A stretch of DNA of 64,000 nt from Cladocopium goreaui. Taxonomy: Eukaryota; Sar; Dinophyceae; Suessiales; Symbiodiniaceae. Below are positions 11,263 through 21,109 of this stretch, piece by piece. Position 1 is the first letter of the stretch, and the number at the start of each line of letters is the position of its first letter. The stretch is taken from positions 450,501 to 514,500 of the forward strand of contig CAMXCT020001458.1 of NCBI GenBank assembly GCA_947184155.2, read 5' to 3'. A program made the translations under genes and the position numbers. The notes beneath the pieces are model-generated. The model ran no database searches, had not been told where the DNA came from, and saw only the letters and a program-made list of their open reading frames with translations.

Positions 11263-11376
11263 AAGTGGAGGTGTCTTAAAATGGGGGTACCCCAAATAAT
11301 CATGTTTTTTTCCCCATGAAATGAAGTAGACCATCCAGCTATTGGGGTACCTCCAGCCATTAGGAAACCTCCAAGT
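11263..11376. repeat. family 4 element
   Basis: AAAATGGGGGTACCCCAAAT ... ATTGGGGTACCTCCAGCCAT, AGGAAACCTCC. Confidence 0.85.
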
Positions 11377-11973
11377 GTTCCCAGCATGGTATAGGTGTTT
11401 TTTCCCATGTGTTGACCAGGTTCCCAACTTTTTCAGCAGCTTTTTTTGGGGTTGCCATAGTGACTGTAGAAAATCCACAGAAGGTTTATCCCGGCTGCAG
11501 CATCGACCTCCTTGAGAACAGCTACTAACCATACTATCCAACTAGTTCAAGTATATTTTGAATATCTGACTTATATGATGGGTTTATAGCCTTTTGTAAG
11601 CCACAACAACGGTCCACCCAAGTATAAGGTGGTTTATACCCCCATCTAACTATACGTAGGCATATCATATTATAAATCACCATAAACCTTAGTGATTATG
11701 AATGGTCACGAACTAACTCCTTCCATCTCCTTCCTATAACCAGTTGGATTATTGACACCACAATGTGACACCATGATTTCCATCAAACTTAAGATAACAT
11801 TCAAACACATTTCCCGCATTTCTTGCAAACATAACCATCAAATCCATAAATTTGATGGTTTCCAATTTATTGGGCTACCCCTATATAGCTGGATGTTTTC
11901 ATGCAAAATCCTCTTAAATATGGATAACTGAGGGTACCCCCATGACTCCCCACTTAGGATACCTCCATTTCAG

Positions 11974-12079
11974 CAACTCATCCCAGCTGGCGCCAGATGC
12001 ACCGAAGCCCAGTCGTTGGTCCCGTGCCGCCAGTCGCAGTGAGGCGGCGCCAAAGACGGAAGGCGGCAGACTGAGAAAT
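11974..12079 (+). CDS. exon of unrecognised gene, strand uncertain
   Basis: Acceptor catttcag at 11973 on +, reading NSSQLAPDAPKPSRWSRAAS and on. The complement is equally open (FGAASLRLAARDQRLGFGAS) with a good ctcag acceptor and GT donor. + is preferred only because the surrounding unambiguous exons are on +. A family 1 palindrome begins 46 bp downstream. Confidence 0.4.
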
Positions 12080-12124
12080 GTCGCTGTGGGAAAGATCTGA
12101 GAAAAACGGAGGTTCAATGCGATT

Positions 12125-12228
12125 TACCCTCTGGTAATTTAACATAACTATGGAAAATCACCATTTTTAATGGGAAAACTCACTACAAATGGCCATTTTC
12201 AATAGCTATGTTAAATTACCAGAGGGTA
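12125..12228. repeat. family 1 palindrome, copy 2
   Basis: A near-perfect 104-bp copy: arms aatttaacataactatggaa / aatagctatgttaaatt and a short centre (ATTTTTAATGGGAAAACTCA). Best type sequence of the family. Confidence 0.95.
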
Positions 12229-12788
12229 ATGGCATTTCATGATGATTCATAGGGATTTCCCCATCGAAAAGAATTGAATGGCAATGGGAAATCCAGGCTA
12301 ATCCATTCCCCCATTCAGAAATTAAACACCTCCCAGAAACCCAGAAGGGGATGCACATATTTGGGACCACACGACAATGGGGGTATTTAGTATTATTAGG
12401 GGGATGAGATCATTTCAGGGTCCACCTTTGTTTCAGACCAAACTTGGTGGAGCGATGGGATGAATCATGGGCAAATAATGGTTAATCATGGGCAAATAAT
12501 GGTGATTTACCTATCAGAAGGTCAAAGATGGACGTTTCACCACGGACAAATCAGGAATTTAGCACTTGTGGATTTATCATGGATCATATTTAATGAACTT
12601 TTGGAGAACCTGACTGGATGACAGCAACATATATGTACTAACCATCTATTTTTCCGCAGGGTATCCAAGATTGACAGAAACTAGATAGAACCGTGATTTC
12701 TTTGACGGAAACTATCAATTTTCCTCCTTTTTTGCACGTGATTGATCATATGGTCAGAAACTCACGTTGCCATTGCTTGGTGTTTCAG

Positions 12789-12898
12789 AAAGTCCTTGTG
12801 TCCAGGCTACGACACTCCGGATCAGCGTAAGGTGGCGGTTACCGGGGAGATCCACTGGCGCACAAAGGGTGGTTTGCCAGTTGTAGATTGTGTCAGTC
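12789..12898 (+). CDS. exon of unrecognised gene
   Basis: Acceptor gtttcag, donor GTAAGT. Reads KSLCPGYDTPDQRKVAVTGE then IHWRTKGGLPVVDCVS. The complement contains stops, so strand is clear. Function not recognised. Confidence 0.6.
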
Positions 12899-13318
12899 GT
12901 AAGTCCCTATAACACTGTTACCCTACGACAAGGGTTTGGTTGACATGTTGACATGCCAATTGTGCATGGGCTCAGTTTTTTCTTTTCAACCTGAATCTCA
13001 ATCAACAGCCAGAACTAATCAGAACTAGTTATCTAGTTGAAGTTGATTCATTTATCTACCTCGTCCCTTTAAGCATAACATCAGCTATACCATCAGCTCA
13101 TCCATTATCATCGCACTTAGATTTTTACTCGCAGAGTCTAGGCACTCATTTTTTTTAATATGGTTAGTCTATATGATATATGTATTAAAAAAACAGTAAG
13201 TTGATCCATGTATCTATTTATCTTTAGGATGGATAGAAGAGAAAAACCGAGATCGTCTATCTTAGTGTTGTCGCATGTCGAGCTTTCTCTGCGCCCGCCA
13301 TGCGCATGGCGCCCACAG

Positions 13319-13373
13319 CGCCACGTCAGGTTTACACCTTGGGCACCTGGCGGGTCAGCCGCGAGGTGCGAAG
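13319..13373 (+). CDS. exon of unrecognised gene
   Basis: Acceptor gcccacag, GT donor at 13374 (CGAAG|GTGG). Reads APRQVYTLGTWRVSREVR. The exon could extend a little further (RWFGSFEHPW). Both strands are open; + fits the neighbours. Confidence 0.45.
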
Positions 13374-13882
13374 GTGGTTCGGATCTTTTGAGCATCCCTG
13401 GATGCTTCCAGAAATCAATGGTTTTACCAATGGCATTTCCAATGCATTTCCATAAATGGGGGGGTGCTCCAATAGCTGGATGGTTTGTTTCATGGAAAAT
13501 TCCGAAAATCAAGTGGATGATTTGGGGGTAATTTTACATAGATTGGAAACCTCCATATCGTTGAAAAGATGGTTTAGTTGTTTCTTTTAATGGCGCAGAT
13601 TGCTTGAATCGACTCACATGGGGATACAACTCATGCAAGCACCAAAAATATGGATTGATAGTGAACAATATTTGGGGTTGAATATGTTGAAAAAGCAGGC
13701 TTTCTCAAGAGAAATACGGGATAGTTGATTGATGATAGGTGTCACTTTTGGTTATTGCACCAATGTTGGATTTATGATGGATATATGAATCATAAACTAG
13801 TTGAATGGGCGAACATAACCAGCAAACAGAACTGGGGGCCCGACTTCAAAAAACTCGTCACTCGTTTGTTTAGCCTGGTCAG

Positions 13883-13950
13883 GTGCCGTCCCCGATTCCT
13901 GGAGTTATCCCCTGATACAAATGGCTGTGATTGAGCAGTTGCTAAGTGGA
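13883..13950 (+). CDS. exon of unrecognised gene
   Basis: Acceptor tggtcag, donor GTATGT at 13951. Reads AVPDSWSYPLIQMAVIEQLL. The donor is immediately followed by a family 1 palindrome whose TACCCTCTGG starts at 13956, so the element sits at the very 5' end of the intron. Confidence 0.6.
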
Positions 13951-13955
13951 GTATG

Positions 13956-14059
13956 TACCCTCTGGTAAACTAACATAGCTATTGAAAATGGCCATTTATA
14001 GTTGATTTTCCAATTAAACATGGTGATTTTCCATAGTTACGTTAAATTACCAGAGGGTA
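13956..14059. repeat. family 1 palindrome, copy 3
   Basis: Begins 5 bp after the GTATGT donor of the exon ending 13950. Confidence 0.95.
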
Positions 14060-14564
14060 GGCCCAAATGATGATTGCCCGGTATGTAATTGGATCATCTA
14101 CCATAAAAAGTCCCCAAACCTAACTCCATGCGTGGATTGGGCGATGAAATGATTGGCTCATTAGTTACTACTGTAGGTTCATCAATAGGAAAGATAAGAA
14201 GACCATAGATAGTCAGGTGTCGTTCCCTGAACTCAGTTTTGAAACATTTTGAAACTGCATGTTTGTTGAAACAGGGCACAATCTTGACACATGCACTTTC
14301 GGGTGGGAGTCATAAATAGGCACAAGCCGCAACATGGAACCCATGCGAATTTCCTCAACCCTGTCTTTGCTGTTTACGCGTCCGCAAAAACGTCTCCATC
14401 ATCATTCACCCGATGAGTGGGTACTCGACTTCGAACACATAGCAAACTCGAGGAAACTGTGCAATATTTCCTTCACCCACCAATCCGATCTCAAGAAATT
14501 TCTCATAACTCCCTTGCTTCACTAAACTTCACTAGCTCCATCCTGAAGTTGTAGAAATCTGCAG

Positions 14565-14689
14565 AGGGAAACCCATCCCCAGCTGCCCGCCATCGGCTCC
14601 AGGTGTACCTTTGGCAGCTGTCTTCCTTAGATGTGAAGTTGCTGGTGGACGTGCGTGCAACCCTCGGAGATCCCTTTATTTATGGGCCG
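14565..14689 (+). CDS. exon of unrecognised gene
   Basis: Acceptor tctgcag, probable GT donor at 14690. Reads NPSPAARHRLQVYLWQLSSL then DVKLLVDVRATLGDPFIYGP: an amphipathic helical stretch with no family recognised. Confidence 0.55.
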
Positions 14690-14880
14690 GTTACAGACAG
14701 TTACAGTTGCAGTTGCTGGATGTTTTGATCTGGGTATGGATCAATACCTATTAATACCATTTTTAGTGGGATGAACATCCATTTACCAGCTATTTTGATG
14801 TTCACCAGGGGTACAAGGTTTTGACACACTGCCATCTGACCTTGAAATGGATTGAGGATAATTCCCAGATGCAACCCATG

Positions 14881-14960
14881 GTGCTGGAATATTTACCTAC
14901 ATAATGAGGGCTATTTTTGGGCTAAATGTAGGTAAATATTGCATACATGGAGTATCTGGG
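14881..14960. repeat. family 3 palindrome
   Basis: GTGCTGGAATATTTACCTAC ... GTAGGTAAATATTGCATACA. Confidence 0.85.
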
Positions 14961-15336
14961 ATTTATCAAGTCCTCTAAAGCCGGAGTCCGTTGGATAGGA
15001 GTGATTGTGACCATTCTAACCCAGACCCTAATAATGCCTAGTTGATCCGTCTCATGGCAACGTTGTTTCAAACTCCCAGACCCTCCAAGTACCCATAAAA
15101 ATTGGATAAGATTGGTAACAGTACTAACACGTACGAACATTTTGTGGCAACGGAGCATTTTTGACGGGGACAAGTTGGGAGGGTCTAGGTATGACCCGCC
15201 ATGGGGGATCCACATGTTGGGATTTACATCGACTTTTGACATAGGAAATAGTTTGTGGTGATAGAAATCCGTGGTCTACATGATCTATACATGATCCTTT
15301 ATATCGGAAATAGTTTCCCATCATTCCAATTCCAAG

Positions 15337-15451
15337 AATCCCAAAGAACCTTTGCACTACCGGGCTCTGGCTGCATTTCTCAACCTTCCCCCAGGTGGAA
15401 ATCCGAAAGCTGGTCGCGAGGAGCAACTTTTCAAGGGACCCGCGGCAAAAC
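15337..15451 (+). CDS. exon of unrecognised gene
   Basis: Reads NPKEPLHYRALAAFLNLPPG then GNPKAGREEQLFKGPAAK. An alternative start uses the strong acceptor ttcccccag at about 15391 in another frame (VEIRKLVARSNFSRDPR). One of the two is real; I cannot decide which. Confidence 0.45.
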
Positions 15452-15592
15452 GTCCCATTTTTTGTCCAGAAATGATGGGAAACATCACCCATGGCAGTTG
15501 GGAACATGATGTTTAAACTGGATCTATGCCATGAAATTAGTGTAATCGAAAAAACATCTAGTTGATTTCCCAGCTACCTCCATTGATAGCAG

Positions 15593-15730
15593 ATTTGCCA
15601 GCGATCGCCACGTTTCAGTACACCGGAGGGTACCCAATGTTAGCTTTGCCCCTAAGAAAGTGCCGCAAATCACGGTTCCGTGGGACATCGTGGGACAATG
15701 GACCCATCAACAAGTACCTGCCTTGTTTGG
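15593..15730 (+). CDS. exon of unrecognised gene
   Basis: Acceptor gatagcag, donor GTAACC. 46 clean codons including SVHRRVPNVSFAPKKVPQIT and VPWDIVGQWTHQQVPALF. The complement has stops. No family recognised. Confidence 0.6.
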
Positions 15731-16067
15731 GTAACCAATATTGAAGTGGTATGGTAAGCCGGCCCCATTTTTATACATGTCTTACAGGTTTTTTTCCCCT
15801 GCCAGGGAATGCCCTGACTGAGGAAAGGACTTTACAAAAGCTTTGCTGACCATCGGCGTTCGTTCCTTGCAAACTCAGCGGGCCAATGTGGTTCTGATAG
15901 TTCTGATGGTCGCTGCTTTGTTCCCATAGGTTCCCCTCAAAATATCACACATAATGGCTCAGAAAGGTAGGATTTTGCCTAGAAGATAGACAGCATCTGA
16001 AATAATCATCATTTCCCATAGCTTTTCCTTGGATGTCGCTCCAGCTTCGGTGTCGCTTCCCCCTGAG

Positions 16068-16205
16068 GCTATGAGTATTGGGGCGACCGTTTAGGAGAAG
16101 ATCAGATGTGCGACGGACCCGAAGAACTGCAACGAGTTCTGAAAGGCCGTGGCGCCGTGCGGGGTGGGAAGTGGGGGACTGATGGGTCAAAACCCTGTAC
16201 ACCTG
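16068..16205 (+). CDS. exon of unrecognised gene
   Basis: Acceptor ccctgag at 16067, donor GTGAAC. Reads YEYWGDRLGEDQMCDGPEEL then QRVLKGRGAVRGGKWGTDGS. A frame change at 16067 shows that the acceptor, not read-through, starts the exon. Confidence 0.5.
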
Positions 16206-16865
16206 GTGAACACCAAAATAATTAGCCGGGATTTATGGATGTTCATCCCCCCTATATGTTATAGGTATTGATCCATAGCCATATGACATTATTTGATACG
16301 CAAAAAAATGATACCCCTTGCTTGTCAAAAGGAGAAAAGAAAGATCTTTCAGCAACAAAGAGCTCTGGTAAAAGCAATGAGAATGGGGATGCGCGTTTGA
16401 GAATGACGGTGAACACCTCCTGTAACTGCTGTGTAATCCAAGTCGGTTTGTCTGAAAATTCAGTGCACAACTCCAAATTTGACGCTTTATCACCATGTTC
16501 CCAATATTGAAACAAATGTGGTACCAGTATTCAGACAAAACCAAACCAATCCACACCGCAGAGATTGAAGGGCTGGAATCTCGACTTGTGCCTGGTGATG
16601 TTATGTGTCCGTGGGGTACCACGGTACAACCCTTTGGCCAGTCACACAATTTAAACGGGGGTTCAACCGGTTGACAACTATAGAGAATGCGTTCTAGGGT
16701 CAAACCAGTGGGTACAGCCATGGGGCCATATTTGTCCCATCTTTTGTTTGCATGTCATTTCATGTCATACATATGTATCATTTTTTGTAGACACTGTAGT
16801 CAAACGGTGTTTTCCTCACAAGATTTCGGTTTCAGTACCATGATTCCAAGTCATAATATTGGGTA

Positions 16866-16982
16866 CGGCTTCTGTGGCATCAGCTGCCATGGAAGATCCT
16901 TTCATCCCTACCAAGCAACGCGTGCACCAGGTCTCTTTGCATCAGCGCGCCTCGACAACTCTTGAGCTTCGCGAGTTCAGAC
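16866..16982 (+). CDS. probable exon of unrecognised gene
   Basis: Open frame reading ASVASAAMEDPFIPTKQRVH then QVSLHQRASTTLELREF. Boundaries are approximate. Confidence 0.35.
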
Positions 16983-17477
16983 GGAGTTTTCAGGAGTAAT
17001 TATGACGTGTATACAACGGTAGATGTCCTTTTGATACTATGGTTTGATCCCCAAGTATCAACTATTTGGAGTGGAATATTAATATAAATGTCCTTCTGCC
17101 AATGGTTGATAATTGCTTGATATCTAGGCCCCGTGGATGTCCTCTTTCCCATGTGTTGATTAAGAAAGGGGTAAAAGCCCCCTTACATCTTACAACCAAG
17201 GGTAAATGATGATCAATGGCTAGAACTAGAAGAGCCCCCTAGTTATTTCCTTATAGAACATTGTTTAGTCTTAGATTATAATTATACATCTTATCTTTGG
17301 AACCGGATACTTAACAAATAGGTACACAGCCAGCTGGAAAAAAATGCGTGGGCTTTGGCTTAGCACCATTCAGCTCCAGCTACCTAAAATTCCAAGCAGC
17401 TCAACAGCGTGACTCTTCGGTCTATTGTATGAACATGTAGTGAAATGTGACATGGCCTTGCAATGCCCCAACACCAA

Positions 17478-17543
17478 TGCTCCATGTATGGTATATTTGC
17501 CAACATTTACCCAATGTAGGTAAATTTTCCATACATGGAGCAT
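17478..17543. repeat. family 3 palindrome
   Basis: Arms TGCTCCATGTATGG / CCATACATGGAGCA. Confidence 0.9.
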
Positions 17544-17568
17544 ATCGGCAAGACATCCCATTTTCCAG

Positions 17569-17712
17569 GCCCAGAAAACTCAGAATTCTCTGAGGCCGCA
17601 AGGCCCCATCTGTATCTTGGGACACATGCACGAGCCGCACAAGTGCCACCGTCTACATCTCTGTGATTTGCTGCCTCCCGGGCTCCCCGGCCATGGGTTG
17701 GAGGGAAAGAAT
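17569..17712 (+). CDS. probable His/Cys-rich exon of unrecognised gene
   Basis: Acceptor attttccag at 17568. Reads GPICILGHMHEPHKCHRLHL then CDLLPPGLPGHGLEG. The spacing of H and C might bind metal, but no known motif fits. It follows a family 3 palindrome (17478-17543). Confidence 0.4.
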
Positions 17713-17970
17713 CCATGAAGGAACAGCGTCTTTGGGGTAGCATGAAACATCAATTGTGTTCAATTTGTATGATTCAATATGGTGTATATGATTGAATATG
17801 TAAATATTTAGTGTATATAGTCGCGTGAACATTTTGTGATCATTTTTGGGGTTGTAAGTTGTGACCATTTCAAGGGGTAGCCTCAAACCAGGCAAATACG
17901 GCAAGTTGAAGCGCCTGGCCAGCAACTGCTGGTCATCACTCCTGGTGTCCACACTGATGTGACGATATGG

Positions 17971-18168
17971 GGGTTTTCTGGAATAGGGGTACCCCTAAAT
18001 CATCCATTTTAGTGGATTTTCCATTAATTGATATTATAAACCATCCATTTGTGGGTACCCCCATTTATGGAAACCTCCATATTCTCTATGTATGGAACAT
18101 TTACCTACATTTGTGTCACTTAGTCACTTTGGTGGTAAATGTTGGCAAATAAACCGTACATGGAGCAT
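17971..18168. repeat. family 4 element abutting family 3 palindrome
   Basis: Family 4 (17971-18080): GGGGTACCCCTAAATCATCC ... GGGTACCCCCATTTATGG, AAACCTCC. Family 3 (18085-18168) follows almost directly. Confidence 0.85.
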
Positions 18169-18318
18169 TGGGGGTATCAATTTGGCTTGATTTTTGTCGC
18201 TGCTTCTGTGACCTGTGTTACAAATTCTCCTTTTCATAGGTATAAGATATGTCTCTGCTCATCCATCTGCGTCGCAACATTTCAGACATTTATTCACCAC
18301 GGACTATCTACACCCCAT

Positions 18319-18529
18319 CTGGTTGGTGGTGACTGGAACCATGGAATTTTATGACTTTCCATTCAGTTGGGAATGGAATAACATCCCAACTGACTTTCAC
18401 TCCATCATTTTTCAGAGGGGTAGGTTGAAACCACCAGTCACTAACCATGATTAACCATCATATAACCATCATTAACCATCATTAAACATCATTAAACATC
18501 ATTAACCACCACCCAGCCGTGATTTCCAG
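18319..18529. repeat. family 2 element plus ATTAACC repeats
   Basis: The family 2 body (18319-18437) has CTGGTTGGTGG, a centre of GTTGGGAATGG...CATCCCAACTGAC, then TTTTTCAGAGGGGTAGG and AAACCACCAG. Imperfect AACCATCATT repeats and CACCCAGCCGTGATTTCCAG follow, the last three bases being the acceptor of the exon at 18530. Confidence 0.85.
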
Positions 18530-18609
18530 CTGAAGATCCTGGTGGTTTTAAAGTGAGGCGCAACTCAGTGCAGCATCTGATGTGGGAAGATCATCGTTCC
18601 ACGGCCTGA
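18530..18609 (+). CDS. exon of unrecognised gene, possibly terminal
   Basis: Acceptor tgatttccag. Reads EDPGGFKVRRNSVQHLMWED then HRSTA and TGA. The intron just upstream is a family 2 element followed by ATTAACC repeats and CACCCAGCC, an arrangement repeated before the exon at 28615. Confidence 0.5.
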
Positions 18610-18773
18610 GGGAATGGTGACGTAGCCGTCTTAAAGGGTGAACGTTTTTCGGAATGGATGAAGCGATGTTCATGGGAAAACCATAGGAAAATGGTGGTTT
18701 AATGGGATTTAATGGGATTTAATGGTGGTTTAATGGGATTTAATGGGATTGAATGGTGATTGAATGGGAATAT

Positions 18774-18890
18774 TACCCTCTGGTAAACTAACATAGCTAT
18801 TGACCATGGCCCATTTATAGTTGATTTATGTTGATTTACCCATTGAACATTTTGATTTTCCATAGTTATGTAAACGTTTACCAGAGGATA
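18774..18890. repeat. family 1 palindrome, copy 4
   Basis: Right end slightly changed (CCAGAGGATA). Confidence 0.9.
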
Positions 18891-19241
18891 TGGTATCAGT
18901 ATTCCCAGTGAACCGTTAGGCTGAACCAATAGGGTGAACCATCATCTTCCTTCAAACTGATGTGCGGGACTCAGGAATGGTATGTGTTCTGAACATAGTT
19001 AATCATGCATGATCATGCCATGCATAAGCTTAGTTCAGCCACTTCTAGGGAACGTTTGCTTGTTTACCAAATGAAATACATCCAATATAGAAATTCATCC
19101 GGGAATCTGTGATGTGACCATTCTTGCTCCTGCACACATGTTTTGCCACATGTGGACGGCATAGGAGACTTGCGACGACTTGCGAAGACGGCCCATAGCA
19201 GTCTTCAGTCCTTACCATTTCAATGTTTGTCCAACATTCTT

Positions 19242-19349
19242 CTGGTTGGTGGTTTGGAACATTTTTTATTTTTCCATATGTTGGGAATGTCATCATCCCA
19301 ACTGACTAATTCATATTTTTCAGAGGGGTAGGTTGAAACCACCAAGCAG
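19242..19349. repeat. family 2 element
   Basis: CTGGTTGGTGGTTTGGAAC ... TTTTTCAGAGGGGTAGG ... AAACCACCAAGCAG. Confidence 0.9.
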
Positions 19350-20620
19350 TCTTTCTGCAAAGCACTGGTCAGTAAGCGCAGTCTGTGGCAATTCCTGGTC
19401 GAGACCTTTGTATTCGCTGCCATAGGTTGCTGCCATTCTGTTATTTCTTCATTGGATGATTTATCAAAGGCAGCCAAATCCATCAAATCCCATATTATTG
19501 GTTTAATATATCCCGTTACATCCCCAGGCCTCCTAGTTAAATCACTATTATTCATGGGTTAAACCACTTATTACATCCTTTTTGGATCTTTTTGGGACCG
19601 TTCAGGCCGTTGACCCAAAATGCACAGCCCATTTTTTTTCGCTTCGCATCGATTCTGAGGACAGACCAAATCGTTGAGTCATCAGGAGGTCGGGTTCAGC
19701 CAGGGTTGTTGGCTACTGAACATGTGGGGATGGGCCAAGTTACCTATGAAATTCCCATAAGACTGGGGGAATAACCATCCATTAAGCAGCTATTTTAGGG
19801 TGCCTAGGGCACCAAGGTTTTGACATGTTTTGACCCATCACCATGTGCGGTGACTGAAGATGCTGTTCCGCTGCGATATGACCGGAAGTAGACATACTTA
19901 AGTGTTCTCTGCAGAAGGTATCGCCACTAGAAGTAGACGCTGTATAGGTATAAGGTGCCATTTAAAGTCAGAACATGGACGTTTTTATATGGTTTAAATG
20001 GATGTTACCAAACTGCTCTGTTGATTGAGCCACATGGAATTCTGGATTCGAGGCACAGCGTTGGGGAAAGAAATCATCAAACATCACGTTTCTTTTAAGG
20101 CAAAGACCTTGTACAATCGCTGGGTGAGCTACTTCAACGTTTCTTGGCATATGGTCAGATGAAGATGGCAATCAACGCCTCATCAACATTGATGTTCAGT
20201 GTTTTGTGGTTTGTGATGACTTCCTGAACCTTCAGTATACAGTATACTGCAAGAAACATGGATATTTGCCAAAGAAATCCCGAGAATCGTGGTGCTGTTG
20301 CATCATATTTCATCCTTCTTGATGTGTACGTTGATAGTCCAGGTACTTTCAATCCGAAAGCAGGAAAAGGTCTTTCATAGGTTTTTCATGGTCTTTCTCA
20401 TAGAGTCTACTTGGAGATAAAATTGCTTTGCCCTTTGTTGGTACCTAACATACCGTAGGAAAATCCATATTTCAAGTCTGTAATCCTTGGCTTAATTTGG
20501 CAATATGTGTTGCTATACCACGCGGATATTATGACTAGTTTGGAAGTAGAACATCCACCACTTTCTGTTGATTTTCCCATGGAGAAATCAGACATGGGGA
20601 TTTTTGCCTGCCTCGCCAAG

Positions 20621-20700
20621 GAGTGTTTGGAACGTGAGAAGCAGAAGCGATGCTCGGTTTCTTTCCAAGCGGAGTGTGCAGACCCAGGAATGCCTTGTTG
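20621..20700 (+). CDS. possible exon of unrecognised gene
   Basis: After cgccaag reads ECLEREKQKRCSVSFQAECA. Charged and Cys-bearing, boundaries unsure. It may belong to the AlkB gene that follows. Confidence 0.3.
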
Positions 20701-21058
20701 TTGATGCTCTCCACACTATTGTTGGGTCAAGTTCTCATGTTTCGTGCTTCTGGCATTGTTGTAGCCCATGTCATTTTTGGGGTGGTTTTGTTGTTGCTTG
20801 ATATACCGATTTCTGTTGGTGCAGTCCTAATCCTAAGAAGCAAAATCCAAAAACACTTGTCATGAAGAGTTGTCAGACTTTTCCTCCACTATTCTTATTA
20901 TATGCATGTATCAGGTATGATGTGGTTTTTAGTCTGTTTCAAAGTTTCCCATGAAAACTGGCTAAACACTGGTTGGGTGGCTTCATTCCTTACTTTCGAG
21001 GCCTCCCTGTTGATGGTATTGTCTGATCCGCAAGGTCAGCCCACCAACCTCCACCTAG

Positions 21059-21109
21059 GAGTCGTTACTAACAGCGGCAAATGGCGCCGTCACGGGCACA
21101 AGCGGCTGG
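21059..21109 (+). CDS. exon upstream of AlkB domain
   Basis: Pyrimidine-rich acceptor ccacctag, donor GTGAGG. Reads ESLLTAANGAVTGTSGW in phase 0, joining E-W-E-E-K-L at 21727. An alternative longer exon from 21001 in another frame would not keep the AlkB frame. Confidence 0.5.

Noticed and set aside
16233..16721. 162-codon minus-strand frame
   Set aside because: Composition is like the surrounding intron, with no recognisable motif and no splice context. Probably chance.
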